Assembly: GCA_030267905.1 (NCBI GenBank)
Contig: BRXX01000501.1
Span: 1-64,000 of the forward strand
Reading direction: 5' to 3'
DNA: 64,000 nt
Origin: Triparma verrucosa
Taxonomy: Eukaryota > Sar > Bolidophyceae > Parmales > Triparmaceae
The position numbers and the translations under genes were made by a program. Below are positions 17,319-28,125 of this stretch, piece by piece; the first letter of the stretch is position 1, and the number at the start of each line of letters is the position of its first letter. The notes beneath the pieces were generated by a model. It searched no databases and was not told the DNA's origin. It was given only the letters and a program-made list of their open reading frames with translations.

Positions 17319-20295
17319 ATGACTACGACTGCCAAGAACAAAAAGTCGGCTCCAGCCGACCGGGCAGCCACAAAGTCCAAAAAGGAGGCTGAAGAAGTTG
17401 ATAACGTTGTCAGCTCTCCGTCTGTGGATGATGAACAGTCGAACGAGGAAGATAGGCTGTAAGTATTCGGGTTAGGGTTAACGTAATCGTCGAAATAACG
17501 TCGAAAGTCATCACCTATAATTCCCCGACCGGACACCCACCGCTCAGCAAACCAAAATTCTAACTCCCATTTCCTCCCCATATCCTCGCTCAACTTCTCC
17601 TTTCCCCTCCGCCTCCCTGCTCGCCCAGTCTCGCCGACCTCGAGGCCGAGCAGAAGGCCGCCTCCCTCAGCGAGCCCAAAGTCACTGTCGCCCCTACCCT
17701 CCTCCGAGCCTCTGAGAACAAGTCTGCCTCCAAGACGCACCAGCTCGACGAGCTCCTCAACAAGGCCAGCGAGTACTCCAGCTTCATCCACAAGGATATG
17801 CTGGGGCTGCAGAAGGAGATGTCGGAGAAGGCGGCGCAGAACATGAAGCGAGGGACCAAAAGAAAGGGAGTCAAAGAGGAGAAGAACCTCGAAGGTGAGC
17901 CCCAGAACACACAGACCGACACAGGCGACCGACCGGCACAGGCGATCGACCGACACACATACAAACTTTCCCAACTAACCCCTCCTCCCCCCCCNNNNNN
18001 NNNNNNCCCCCCCCCCCCCCCCCTCCCCCCCCCCAGAATACCAAAACATGAACGCCGCCTACAAAAAAGAAAAGAAAAAGGCCATATTCACCCAACCCCC
18101 CAACCTCTCCTCCGGCTGCGTCCTAAAAGACTACCAGCTTGAAGGAATCCGCTGGCTCGCCTCCCTCTACGAGAACGGTGTCTCCGGAATCCTCGCAGAC
18201 GAGATGGGCCTCGGAAAAACTATCCAGGTCATCGCGCTTTTCGCGCACCTTATTGAGCAGGGGACTACGGGGCCGTATCTTGTCGTGGCGCCGCTTGCGA
18301 CGTTGCCAAATTGGATTAGGTGGGAAGATAAGACCTTTATTATGCATTGTCGTTGTCTCTAAAACATTCTGCGCTGCTGGATTGTTCTAACCCTAACCCC
18401 GCTCCTCTCTTCTTCGTCGGCAGGGAGTTCGAGAAGTGGCTCCCCTGCCTCCCCGTGATTCGCTACCACGGCTCGAAGGAGGAGAGGGCCGAGTTCTTCT
18501 ACAAGGTCGATCCCGTCACGAAGGCCAACGTCGCGCCTTTGAAGAAGAAGGAGGTCAAGATGAAGCACTTTCCCGTCATCGTTACATCGTATGAGGTGGC
18601 CATCAGGGACGTCAAGAAGCTGGGGAGTCTGAGCCCCTTCACGTATATGGTCGTCGACGAGGGGCAGAGGTTGAAGAACCGCAAGTGCTGCCTCATAAAA
18701 TCCCTCAAGAACATCGACGCCCAGAACCGCCTCCTCCTGTCGGGCACCCCCATCCAGAATGACCTCGACGAGCTCTGGTCGCTCCTGAATTTCGTCAACC
18801 CCACCATCTTCGACGACCTCAGCGTCTTCCAGTCCTGGTTCGGCTTCAAGAACATCGGTTCCGAAACCTCCGAGAACTCCATCCTCCAGAACGAGCGCAA
18901 CTCGGCCATCGTGACGAAGCTTCACGAGATCCTCCGCCCCTTCCTCCTCAGGCGCGTCAAGCTGGACGTCCTCAGCGACATGCCGCCGAAGAAGGAGGTA
19001 GTAGTATACGCGGGCATGTCGAAGCTCCAGCGAGGCTACCACGCCAACATAGAAAAGGGCATCCTCCGCTCCGAGCTGATGAAGGCCGGCATAAAAGAGG
19101 TGCGTCGTTTGTTCACTTTTTTCATGTCGCGCCCACCACCGAAACCCTCTCGGCCCAAGTCTAACGCCGTCGTAACACCCGTTTCGCCTCCGCAGGCCCA
19201 CATGATCTCCCAGATCAACACCCTCATGAACCATAGAAAGAATAGCAACCACCCGTTTTTGTTTGGAGAGCCGATCGACAACGCCACCGGGCAGCATGTA
19301 GGCACGGCTCACCCGCAGTTGCTTATAAGGGCTAGGTGAGGCATCTGGGCATCTTTCTCGTTGGCGGCCACTTAGCCATTAATTCTAATTTACTATCAAA
19401 AAACCTTCATTCTAACTCGTTGCTCCGCTCCTCGTCCGCTCCCCGTGCACAGCGGAAAGTTCCACCTCCTCGACAGGATGCTCACGAAGCTCCACGAGAA
19501 GAAGCACCAGGTCCTCATCTTCTCCCAAATGACCGAGGTCCTCTCCATCATCGAGGACTACCTCGTCTGGCGCTCCTGGAAGTACTGCCGCATCGACGGC
19601 AGCACCAAGATCGACGAGCGCCAGCGCCAGATGGACGCCTTCAACGCCGAGAAGACCAACGGCGCCAACGGCACCCGCAACGACGACGACGACAGGCACT
19701 TCGTCTTCCTCCTCTCCACCCGAGCCGGCGGCCTGGGGATCAACCTCGCCAGCGCCGACACTTGCATAATATTTGACTCGGACTGGAACCCTCACCAGGA
19801 CTCGCAGGCGATGGACAGGTGCCACCGCATCGGGCAGGACAGGCCCGTCGCTGTCTACCGCCTACTGACGGCGGGGAGCGTCGACATGGAAATGATGGAG
19901 AAGGTAAGAAAACTCTACCCACGCGCGATCTGCAACGCTTCCGTTGCTCTCTCTAACCTGTCGCTTCGCTCCTCGTTGCCGCTCAGCAAATCTCCAAGAA
20001 GAAGCTCGACCGCATGGCCATCGCCGGCGGCGACTTCCGCAAGGGCGGGAACCGCTCCAAGAGCGACAAGCTCAGCCACGCCACCCTCGCCAAGCTCCTC
20101 GAGGACGACATCCGCGACTTCTCCAACAAATCAGACAACATCGAGGACGTGAGGATAGACGACGACGAGCTCGATGGCATCATGGACAGGGAGAGGCTCT
20201 TCGACGAAGGGAAGGGTGCGCTCAAGCCGGAGGGACGAATGTACGATATTCTAGAGAACAAGACGAGCGACAACGTCCTGGAGACGGTGTCGTAA
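17319..20295 (+). CDS. DDM1: SNF2-family chromatin remodeller, DDM1/HELLS (LSH) type
   Basis: Seven exons join in phase (17319-17458, 17629-17894, 18037-18319, 18424-19099, 19196-19335, 19453-19903, 19987-20295) to 754 residues. The ATPase core shows DYQLEGIRWL, DEMGLGKT (Walker A), DEGQRLKN (Walker B), SGTPIQNDLDELWSLLNF, and in the helicase C lobe LIFSQM, STRAGGLGINL and DRCHRIGQ. Order and spacing, and the short tail after MMEK, match LSH/DDM1 rather than ISWI or CHD, as no HAND-SANT-SLIDE or chromodomain follows. DDM1/HELLS moves nucleosomes so that heterochromatic DNA can be methylated. The N-terminus is a charged, coiled-coil-like extension. Intron 2 contains a 12-N assembly gap in poly-C but does not affect the coding sequence. 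Confidence 0.93.
17995..18006. other. Assembly gap in poly-C tract
   Basis: Twelve N sit inside a long C run (about 17985-18034) in intron 2 of the remodeller gene. The gap size is probably nominal, and homopolymer length is the likely cause. Confidence 0.98.
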
Positions 20296-20476
20296 ATGGC
20301 GATGGTCGAGGGGAGGGACATTTAATCGGAGGAAGTTGGCGGGGGAATAGGAGCGGTAAGCAAACAATTTTTCATTTTCCAACATCATTGGGTTATTAGA
20401 TTGATTATAATACTATACTGCTAAGGGTGGCGAAGCCGCTCGCGACTGTCGCAGTGTAAGGGTTGTGTTGGTGGTG

Positions 20477-22125
20477 TTAGAATGCTCGATTTGGCTTCAT
20501 CCTCGCGCACCCTCCATTCTCACCTCCTCCTTCGTCGACGCCGTCGAACTTGGTCCTGAGCAAGTAGCCGGAGTAGTCGTTGACCATTTCCTCGCCGTCT
20601 TCACTGACGTAAATGCACGCGAATATGCCCAGCTCGCTGATGCTGGGTCCCCGGCCCTCCACCCTTCCTCCCCTCAGCAGCGTGGCGTCCTGCTTCGGAG
20701 GTTCCAACCTCTCCATAAGAATGAACTCGTCCAAGTTCTCGGCGCCCCCCGCCTCCTCCATCTTCTCCTTTATCTGCTGACCGTAGAAGTTGTACCCTCC
20801 TCCCTCCCTCTGCGGCTTCATGACGAATTTTTCGGGGCTGACCATTGCCTCAGCCGCGGCCTTCTTGTCCTCCTTCGTCATGCCTTCCCCGAGGGCCCAC
20901 AGCCCCGCGAAGACTTCGCGTATTCGCCTTATTTCCTCCTCGTCCTCGCAGAACCTCTCCACCCCTCCGTCCCTCTCCAGCTCTTGCTGGACCTTCTTCG
21001 TCCCTGCGAGCTGATAGCCCAGCGTGGGGCACATGACGCTGCGGCTTTCCTCCATTGTTTCCCTCGCCTTCCACGCCTTATCAGTCTCAACTTCGTAGTC
21101 CTTCGGTGCGTAGCCGCTCCTGAAGTAACATACGCTGACGTCCTCCCCGTTCAAGGTTAATATTTTGCTGTAATCGTCTGCCTTCGCCTCGGAGAAAATC
21201 TGCTGCAGGGTCCGCCTCTCCACCCTGACGCCGTGGTTCGAGTACAGGGCAGCCTCGAGGATGTTCTGATCGGACGTGTTGCTCTCTCCCTCCTGAACGA
21301 CGAAGATTATCACCGCGGATTCTAACAGGAGGCGAGCGAAGCGACGAGTTAAATACGTGTGGTAGTTGTACCAACTCTCGCTTTCTTACCTATTCCGTTC
21401 TTTGACAGGTAGTCTTCGTGCGCCACGAACAGCGACTCTGCGAGGCTGTCGATCAGCTTATCGTTCTCAGGCTGCCTCCTGCCTTCAAAGTCTAGGTCGA
21501 AACGACGTATCAGGTACGCGTGCATTTTTGAGATGCGAGTACTGAGCCCTCCAAACGAGCTCGCTATTGTGTTTAGCTCGATTTGCTTTATCACGGAGTT
21601 TGATAGCATGTAGTCGGAACGTATCACCCCTAGCCTAGCCTTACTGCTCTGCGGACCCGTCTTCTTTCTAATTTTGTTGTGCAAACTAAGCAGCCTACCC
21701 GTGAAGTCAGGATCAGAGGCAGCCGAACCCTCAAGCACCTTCGTCAGCCAGTCGCCGTCGGAGGCGACGCGGTCCAGCAACCTGTTCATGGGCGCGGCCA
21801 GGCTGCTAGCCTTCTCGAACTGGGTTTTGGGGTAGGTCTGGGGGAGGAGAGAGGCGGGAGCCATCTCATAATGCGGTGATGATGATGATGATGAAGTTGA
21901 CGATGCCATGAGGATGCCGTTCAGAGAAGCGAACGATACCGCAGCCGAGCGCAGCGCGTCCTCAGATGGTGGGGGTGTTGAGGGGGGGGCGCTGTTGAAC
22001 GATGAGGAGGCCGCCCTTGCCGTCGTAAGAGAAGGACGGGCTCGATGATGGACGAGAAAGGACCGCAGCGACAGAGGCCGACCTAACAATGTAATGAAGA
22101 AGAGCATCTGTGCAAATTTCATCAT
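20477..22125 (-). CDS. GSS: Glutathione synthetase (eukaryotic type)
   Basis: Exons 22125-21390 and 21321-20477 join in phase to 526 residues. The protein makes glutathione from gamma-glutamylcysteine and glycine with ATP. Family features are RLGVIRSDYM, QIELNTIASSFGGLS, FVMKPQREGGGYNFYG (ATP-grasp glycine-rich loop) and FILMERLEPP. The start carries a hydrophobic segment (FAQMLFFITLLG) followed by an Arg/Ser-rich stretch, a possible signal plus transit peptide for the plastid; without it the length equals the usual roughly 470. The partner enzyme GPX, also leader-bearing, is in the same window. The C-terminal substrate-lid region is slightly unusual (GGGENGGC in place of the canonical Ala/Gly-rich loop). 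Confidence 0.93.
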
Positions 22126-22225
22126 GCACTAGAGGGCGCTAGAGAGGAGGGAGGGTCGATATCAGCAGGGTTCAGAAAATCAGAGAAACCACTCTGCTTT
22201 CCCATCGCTGCAAGGGTTTTTCACT
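22126..22225. promoter_or_regulatory. 100-bp divergent promoter region (GSS / ATP synthase b)
   Basis: Only 100 bases separate the two start codons, so promoters and 5' UTRs of glutathione synthetase and ATP synthase subunit b must overlap. No TATA box is apparent. Confidence 0.5.
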
Positions 22226-23463
22226 ATGCTTGCTCTCAACCGTATCAGCCGAACACGGGGTGCCATCGCACAAGTGGCAAGGTGAGAAGCCCTGACAACA
22301 ATTTCATGACGAACGGGTGCCGAGAAGGCTGTTTTGCAGCGGCGTGGGTCCGTCTGCGCTAATCGGTTCGTTTACACCGTTGTGTCTATTTTTCGCCTTC
22401 CTTTTCATCTATACAGCGTTAAATTGTATGTAGCTACCCATAATACTACAAAATTAGATGGCGTTCTTTCAATTTACCCGTTGAATCGCCCTTCATCGCG
22501 AAATCTTCCACTTTAAATTACACGAGGATTTGCGCTCCTCCACCCCACCTCTAACGCCTCAAATATTCCCCTCCTCGCCTCCCTCCCTCAGCTCCTTCCA
22601 CACCACCGCCCCCGTGAAATCCGAGGAGAAGGCTCCCGAAGGTGGAGGATTCCTCGGAACCTCCCTCTCTCCTCTTTACGCTATCCCCGCGGGCATCTTC
22701 GCAGGCATCCCCATCATCCAGAACCAGTGGCTCATCCTTGATGCGGAGACTCAGCTTGTTGGTTGCTTCGCCGCCTTCACAATTACCGCTTACACCCAGG
22801 GAGGAGGTGAGAAGAATGTGACACGTTTCCCCCTGCACCCCTCAACTCACCCCCTCACCCCCGCACCCCAACCCCCCCCTCACCCAACCCCCAGACGCCA
22901 TCGCCAAGATGATGGACGACAAGGCCCAGGTCGTCATCGACGAGCACAACGCCGCCGAGGACCTCTCCATCGCCGCCGTCGAGTCCGTCATCGAGGGCCA
23001 CAAGAAGCGCCTTGCCGTCCTCAAGGACATTGAGATCATGGAGACCGTCAGCGACGAATACATCAAGAAGGCGGAGGCCGTAGCCCCCAATGTGCAGGTC
23101 CACGCCGTCAACGCAGCTATAGAGAAGGCCCTCCAGGACATCCTCAACAAGGAGATAATCGCTAGGGAGAAGGTTTCCCAGAGCCTCGCCAAGGACACCG
23201 TCGTCGCCGTCCGCGACGCTTTCAACGGCGACGCCAAGGCCGTCGCCAACTCCGAGGCCTACGCCATCAAGGCCCTCATGGGAGGAGACGCCGGAGCCCA
23301 CCCCATCGACCAGTCCTTCCTCTCCGTCCTCAAGTCTACCGCTGACGCCGCCGCTAAGGAGGAGAAGGCCAACAAGGGAAAGATCATCGAGGACGCGGAG
23401 GCCAACGAAATTCTCTCCAAGACCATCGGAGGAGTCGCCGCCAAGATGACCGGAACCGCCTAA
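22226..23463 (+). CDS. ATP4: Mitochondrial F-type ATP synthase subunit b
   Basis: Exons 22226-22281, 22592-22806 and 22895-23463 join in phase to 279 residues. Exon 1 encodes an Arg-rich amphipathic start (MLALNRISRTRGAIAQVA), a typical mitochondrial presequence. The body has SPLYAIPAGIFAGIPIIQ and NQWLILDAETQLVG, as in the membrane part of subunit b, then a long Ala/Lys/Glu helix for the peripheral stalk. Codon use is strongly biased to C/G-ending codons, as expected of a highly expressed gene. It holds the F1 sector static against rotation in the inner membrane. Confidence 0.9.
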
Positions 23464-23596
23464 ATTCCAGGTGCGGATGTTAAGAGGGGGGGGGGGGGGG
23501 AGGAGGCTTAGCTGTAAAAGAAGAGTAACACTTTCAATTTCAAATTCCAAATTTATCTTTCATGTTCTTCCATTCAATCAATCTACGATCAAGTTT

Positions 23597-25263
23597 TCAT
23601 CGCTTATAAATTCGACCGCCTGTTCCTCCTCCCGCCTTAGACGACCTCCCAGCGCCAGCCCCGCCCGAAGATTTCGGCCTCGCATGCGACATGCTCCCTC
23701 CCGCCACGCTCCTAGACGATTTGCTAGTGTGAACGGACCCGCGGACGGCCGGCATCGTTCCGGAAGATGTCCCCCCACCCAAGCCCCTCCCGTCCCCCCC
23801 CCCTCCAGTTCTGAGCCTGGCCCGAATTCTATTCTTGATGGGGCTCGTTGAAACCTGCCTGGAGTTCGAGCCCATCTTGCTCAAGTTCCTCAGGGCGTCC
23901 TTCTCTGGGCTTCCGCTCATCCCGAGGCCCGGCTTTTCCGGCGTCACGTCCACTCGCATCCTCCCTCCGCCCCCGTTCGAACTCCCTTGCAGCGCAGCTT
24001 TGGCCCTCTTCCTAAAGGCCTCCCCCTCCCTCAGAAGCTTGTGCTCGTAGTCGGCGCAGAACTGCTGCTGAGGTCCCACCACGCTTCCCGGCCTGCAGAT
24101 TCTGCACCACGCGATCATCTCGTCTGTCGTGTACCCGTAGTGTTTTATCATGTAGTTTCCGATGTTGGTTCCTGTCCTGCCGAGGCCGGCCTTGCAGTGG
24201 ACCGCTACCCCTCCCTTCTCCCCTTCGCAAATTTTTAAGAACTTCTGCGCGATCTCCTCGGTGGGATTGCCGCCGTCCTCGTAGTAAAGGTCGTAGTGGT
24301 TGATTCCGTTCCTTATCAGCACCTGGCGATCGTACAACTTCTTGTTGAAACGAATGACGCCAGTGACGCCATACTTCTTGAACAGCGCGGGAAATTCTTC
24401 GATTGATTTGGTGTACACGCCGGGGCTGATTTCTTTCCTTTTCGTCTGCGGTCCGGAGAACGCCATCAGCTTGCCCTTGACGATCCAAGTGCAGTCCCCG
24501 TTTTCTAATTTATCCATGTCGTCGTATTCGTCCACATTGAAAGTCTCGTAGTCGAAATGACCAAGCTCGATCGCCTTAGCAACGCCACGGATGGCCGAGG
24601 TAACTGCTAGAGGATAAGGGCAGACTGAGAAGGCTGCGTCACGGAATGGGGCCGGAGGGGGCGTCAAGCCGAAGAAGGGCTGGTAGGCTTCCTTGTAGGA
24701 CATTCCCTTCACGATGACGCAGTAGGCGCAAATCAAGTAGATGGAATTGCTGCGGCGGTGGTTGTGCGACGAACAGACGTAGACGATGGTTTTGTTGGAC
24801 AGGTTAGGGTCGGACATGAGGGTGGTAATCAATCTGCAGAAGCGAACAGTTTGGCCCAGATTCAGAGGGCCGTAGTCGGCGCTGTTTGAGGGGGGGAGGG
24901 GGGAAAGAGAGACGATGGGCGATATTTTTTACGTTAGATTTGACTTTGACCTCCGCAGTGATGGAACTCCCTTGAGCAGTTTCCCCCTGCAGCCGTGCAA
25001 AATTTTTTAAGGAGTTTCTGTTCCTTCCCCCAATTCCAGCCGACCCCCCGGAATACTCACAAAAAATGCTCGTAGGTAAGTACAGTATCAGTTTGGAAGT
25101 AGTATACGTCTTTTCCTCCAGACGGAAGATCTGTGTTGGTCAATCCCTTGTTTTGGCTCGAGCACGCCCACGCTAATCTAGGAATAATTAAGATTGGCTT
25201 CGTTTCAAGTGGACGGGGATTAGGACCCGTCAATATGCTTGAGGAGAGGGATGTGCGCTTCAT
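23597..25263 (-). CDS. CDC14: CDC14 dual-specificity phosphatase
   Basis: Exons 25263-25061 and 24881-23597 join in phase to about 495 residues. The catalytic P-loop is HCKAGLGRTG, and the N-terminal non-catalytic domain (YYFQTDTVLTYEHF then ADYGPLNL) is the CDC14 signature. CDC14 reverses proline-directed CDK phosphorylation; outside yeast it is often linked to cilia, basal bodies and DNA repair. The C-terminal quarter is low in complexity (Gly/Ser/Arg) with SP sites, usual for regulatory tails. The exact start within exon 1 is a little uncertain, since the frame stays open upstream. It ends in TGA, showing that TGA is also a normal stop here. Confidence 0.92.
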
Positions 25264-25486
25264 GGAGTGGAGGCAAGTGAGAATTGAGGGGTGTGTGCGC
25301 TTTTGGAAGAGGTGCAGGTCAAAATTCTGTTGAGTATCTTCACCTCTCCCAGACCTTTGTTTTACGACCTGGCTCAAGTTCGGACATACTGTTCTATCAA
25401 GGGAGGAAGAAGTTGGACAACCATTTCCCGACGCAATATTCTCCCCCTCCTCTGCCCACGTTATACGTTATCATAAGCCAGAAAAA
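25264..25486. promoter_or_regulatory. Divergent intergenic region
   Basis: 223 bases lie between CDC14 (minus) and the MpaB-like gene (plus). Nothing else recognisable is present. Confidence 0.35.
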
Positions 25487-26594
25487 ATGATCTTGATGTC
25501 CTTCTTCCTTTTAGTTTTAATAGCTTTAATCAATAGACTTCACTCTGTCAGAGCAGCGCGACGGCGACTGCTCATTCGCAACCAATCGATGCGCGACCAC
25601 GAGGTAGTTCGGGATATATTCACCCTCCACTTTCCATTTCTGGGGTCCAAGTGCCTCGAATTAGCTTTCTTTCGTACCTTCAGCATTCCTTCGATTGCAA
25701 AGCTGCTGCATGCAACAGGGCGGACAACAGCAACTAGCGATGCGTTCACACGTCGATATGCAGATACAGAAATAATCCTTCGCGAAGTTCTCGAGCGAGA
25801 TGTTATGACCAATGTTCGAGCAAAGAAAGCCATCAAAAGGCTTAATGAAATTCATGTAAGTGAGCCGAGGAGCGCCGAGGAGCGCCGAGGAGCGGGGGTC
25901 CTGTCACTTAACGAACGAGACTAACACAAACTCTCGCCTCCAGGGGAAGTATCAAATCACAAACGAAGATTTTATTTACGTATTGAGCGTGTTTATCATA
26001 GAGCCTGTACGATGGATATCAAAGTACGAACACAGAGCCTTGACCCAATCCGAGGAAAACTCGTTGTATTCTTACTGGAGAGATATTGGGCATTTGATGG
26101 GAATGAAAGAGATCCCCAAGACGTTGAAAGAGCTCGAAGTGTGGAGCATAAATTATGAGAAGGCTCATATGAAATGGCACCCGTCTAATACCCTGGTGGC
26201 TAACGCATCATTGCCCATTTTAAGCTCGTCAATGCCATGTTTCATGAAAAGTGGCGTAAAAATCGTTGCACTATCAATGTTCGATGATGAGCTGATCAAG
26301 GCCCTGTACGGAAAGGCATGGAAGGACAACTCCAGTTATTGGAGGAAAATAATTGGAGGACTTATGCATCAACTTCTCAGGGCCAGAGGTCTCTTTGTCC
26401 TCCTCCTTTTATTTCCGCGACAAGAAAAAGATCGCTTGCTGCGCACCTTAGTTCGAGAGGAAGAAATGACGGTCCTGAGTGGCTGTCCGTTTTCGGGGAA
26501 GGCCAGACGGCTCCCCTTCTACCACATCAATGTCTCGTACGATTTGTACAAACATGGTTACGATGTCAATACTATTGGCGCCGCGGATTCTTAA
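25487..26594 (+). CDS. ER-bound MpaB/rubber oxygenase-like protein (DUF2236)
   Basis: Exons 25487-25855 and 25944-26594 join in phase to 339 residues. A hydrophobic N-terminus (MSFFLLVLIALI) acts as membrane anchor. The pattern RYADTEIILREVL, a conserved NEIH across the splice site, NEDFIYVLSVFIIEPVRW and YWRDIGHLMGMKEIP follows the ER-bound oxygenase MpaB/MpaB'/Lcp family. MpaB cleaves a farnesyl side chain in fungal mycophenolic acid synthesis; Lcp is a heme enzyme that cleaves polyisoprene. The heme-ligand equivalents were not verified. The intron contains three tandem GCCGAGGA units. The physiological substrate is unknown; an isoprenoid or lipid is a fair guess. Confidence 0.72.
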
Positions 26595-26652
26595 TGCCTG
26601 CAGAGCAGAGCTGCTTGTTTCTTTTCCAAATTATGATTATGTTATATATATA

Positions 26653-27866
26653 TTATCGCTCCTTCCGCACTACCATGCTTCCTTTCAACCCGCTACAAAG
26701 ATCGACTGCGCCCCAAGCCAACCCAAGCGAAAGAAGCCACTGCCCAGCTTGCATCCAAAACGCGCTCCCGCTCGCCTCGCCACGGAGAATGTTCGCGAAA
26801 CTCTTGGCTCTGTGGCTCAAATGATCCTTTCTCACTCTCTGTTTTTTGTTTGATGACTTCCCCCCCCAGGGGAAGTCAGGGTACCTGGTGAACATCATAG
26901 GCCGGTGAAATGTGTCTTGTATTATACAACAATTGTTGTACACGTCTGATTGGTAGCCACACGCCTCGTACTCCTCCCTGTTGCAAGATTCTTCGAACAG
27001 TACCCATTTCTGCCGGGGCTGGCCCTCGCCGGTCACCTTCTTCGGAACCCACAGTTGGCCGACCTGGGGATAAGTCCTCACCAAATTCATCAGCCTCTTG
27101 AAAAATTTCCTAGTATGCAGCAGGTAGTCCTTGTCAATTTCCTCCTCGGGAGTGTCCATCACGTCCTGGATGCACTTTTCGAAGAATGCGGAGTTGGGAG
27201 GGGCTGCTATGAACCCTTGCATTACTGTGTCCGGAACGGCCGAATTGACCGTGTACGTCACATGGGGTGAAGCATCTGCAAGAATTTCGTCCATACTTCT
27301 AAGGAGGACTGTCTCTATGTCCATGTAGACACCACCCATCTTAAACAGCACGCAGTACCGCCATAAGTCGGCCTTGTGGGCGCCCACCTTGAAGCCCTTG
27401 TACTTGGCTAACACTCTTTCGTCGAAGTGCTTTGCCAAGAACTCTTCCGCCGCCGCATCGTCGTGGAAAACGTACTCGTAATTGGGGGCGAACTTCTTTA
27501 TTCTTTCTGCTACCTTAGGGGGGACGTCCGATTGATGCTGTATATGCGGTTGTTAGATGTCTTCTCAATTGAGTCATGGCTGTAGTGCAGTGCAGGTCTT
27601 CCACCACTCACCTTCGCGGTCTGCCAAATGTATTTGTAGTTCTTTGATGTATCGACAATATGACGCCCCGGGGGATCAGAATCAGGACCAAGTATTCGCG
27701 TGTCTGTAAGAGTTGCGACTGTCAGGGAAATGTTGAAGTCGGGGTCGGGTTCGCCGAGGCCTGGCCACGAGTCCACAAATATTGTCAGGGGGAGGATCTG
27801 GGTTTTGACGATGATGGACAGGATGAAGACAACTGCAACCGTCACCAGTGACTTGCGAGAGATCAT
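26653..27866 (-). CDS. GT32-type glycosyltransferase (OCH1-like)
   Basis: Exons 27866-27612 and 27537-26653 join in phase to 379 residues. A signal anchor (LVTVAVVFILSIIV) makes it a type II Golgi protein. YIWQTAK, KADLWRYCVLFKMGGVYMDI and the DxE/DxD-like YMDIET are hallmarks of the glycosyltransferase sugar-binding region with DXD motif (GT32, related to OCH1 and alpha-1,4-GalT). The donor sugar cannot be named. The C-terminus carries a second hydrophobic stretch (WLLSLGLAWGAVDL). It may work in the same Golgi pathways as the NST-DUF115 fusion at the telomere. Confidence 0.88.
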
Positions 27867-28125
27867 CGAAGGAAATGAATTGGTGGGGCGGTCTCCCTCC
27901 CTGGCCCTGCTGCTGCTACATCTCTGTGCCCAAACTCTACTTTCTCATTTCTCAGGGAAAAAATCAACGATCCTCAAACACTTCGTCCTCCCGCCCTCAT
28001 CCCCCCCCCACGCGCCATACCTTCCTCCCCTTTTCTCTTCCCCTCTTCCATCCCTACTCCCTCCTGCGCACCTGGCATATAAACCCCACCCCAAATCACA
28101 ACAGCTTCCCTAATAATCCCCTAGA
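27867..28125. promoter_or_regulatory. Divergent intergenic region
   Basis: 259 bases, very C/T-rich on the plus strand (27985-28070), lie between GT32 (minus) and the giant IQ gene (plus). Pyrimidine tracts like this occur upstream of several start codons in the window, for example 22840-22894 and 63080-63110. Confidence 0.4.

Noticed and set aside
17871..18142. Frames through the poly-C/N gap
   Set aside because: Pro or Gly runs are produced by the homopolymer and unknown bases; the region is an intron.
5416..18400. Interstitial telomere words (GGGTTAGGG near 5418 and 17470, CTAACCCTAACCCC near 18389)
   Set aside because: Only two units each, all in introns; could be chance pyrimidine-tract sequence rather than telomere relics.
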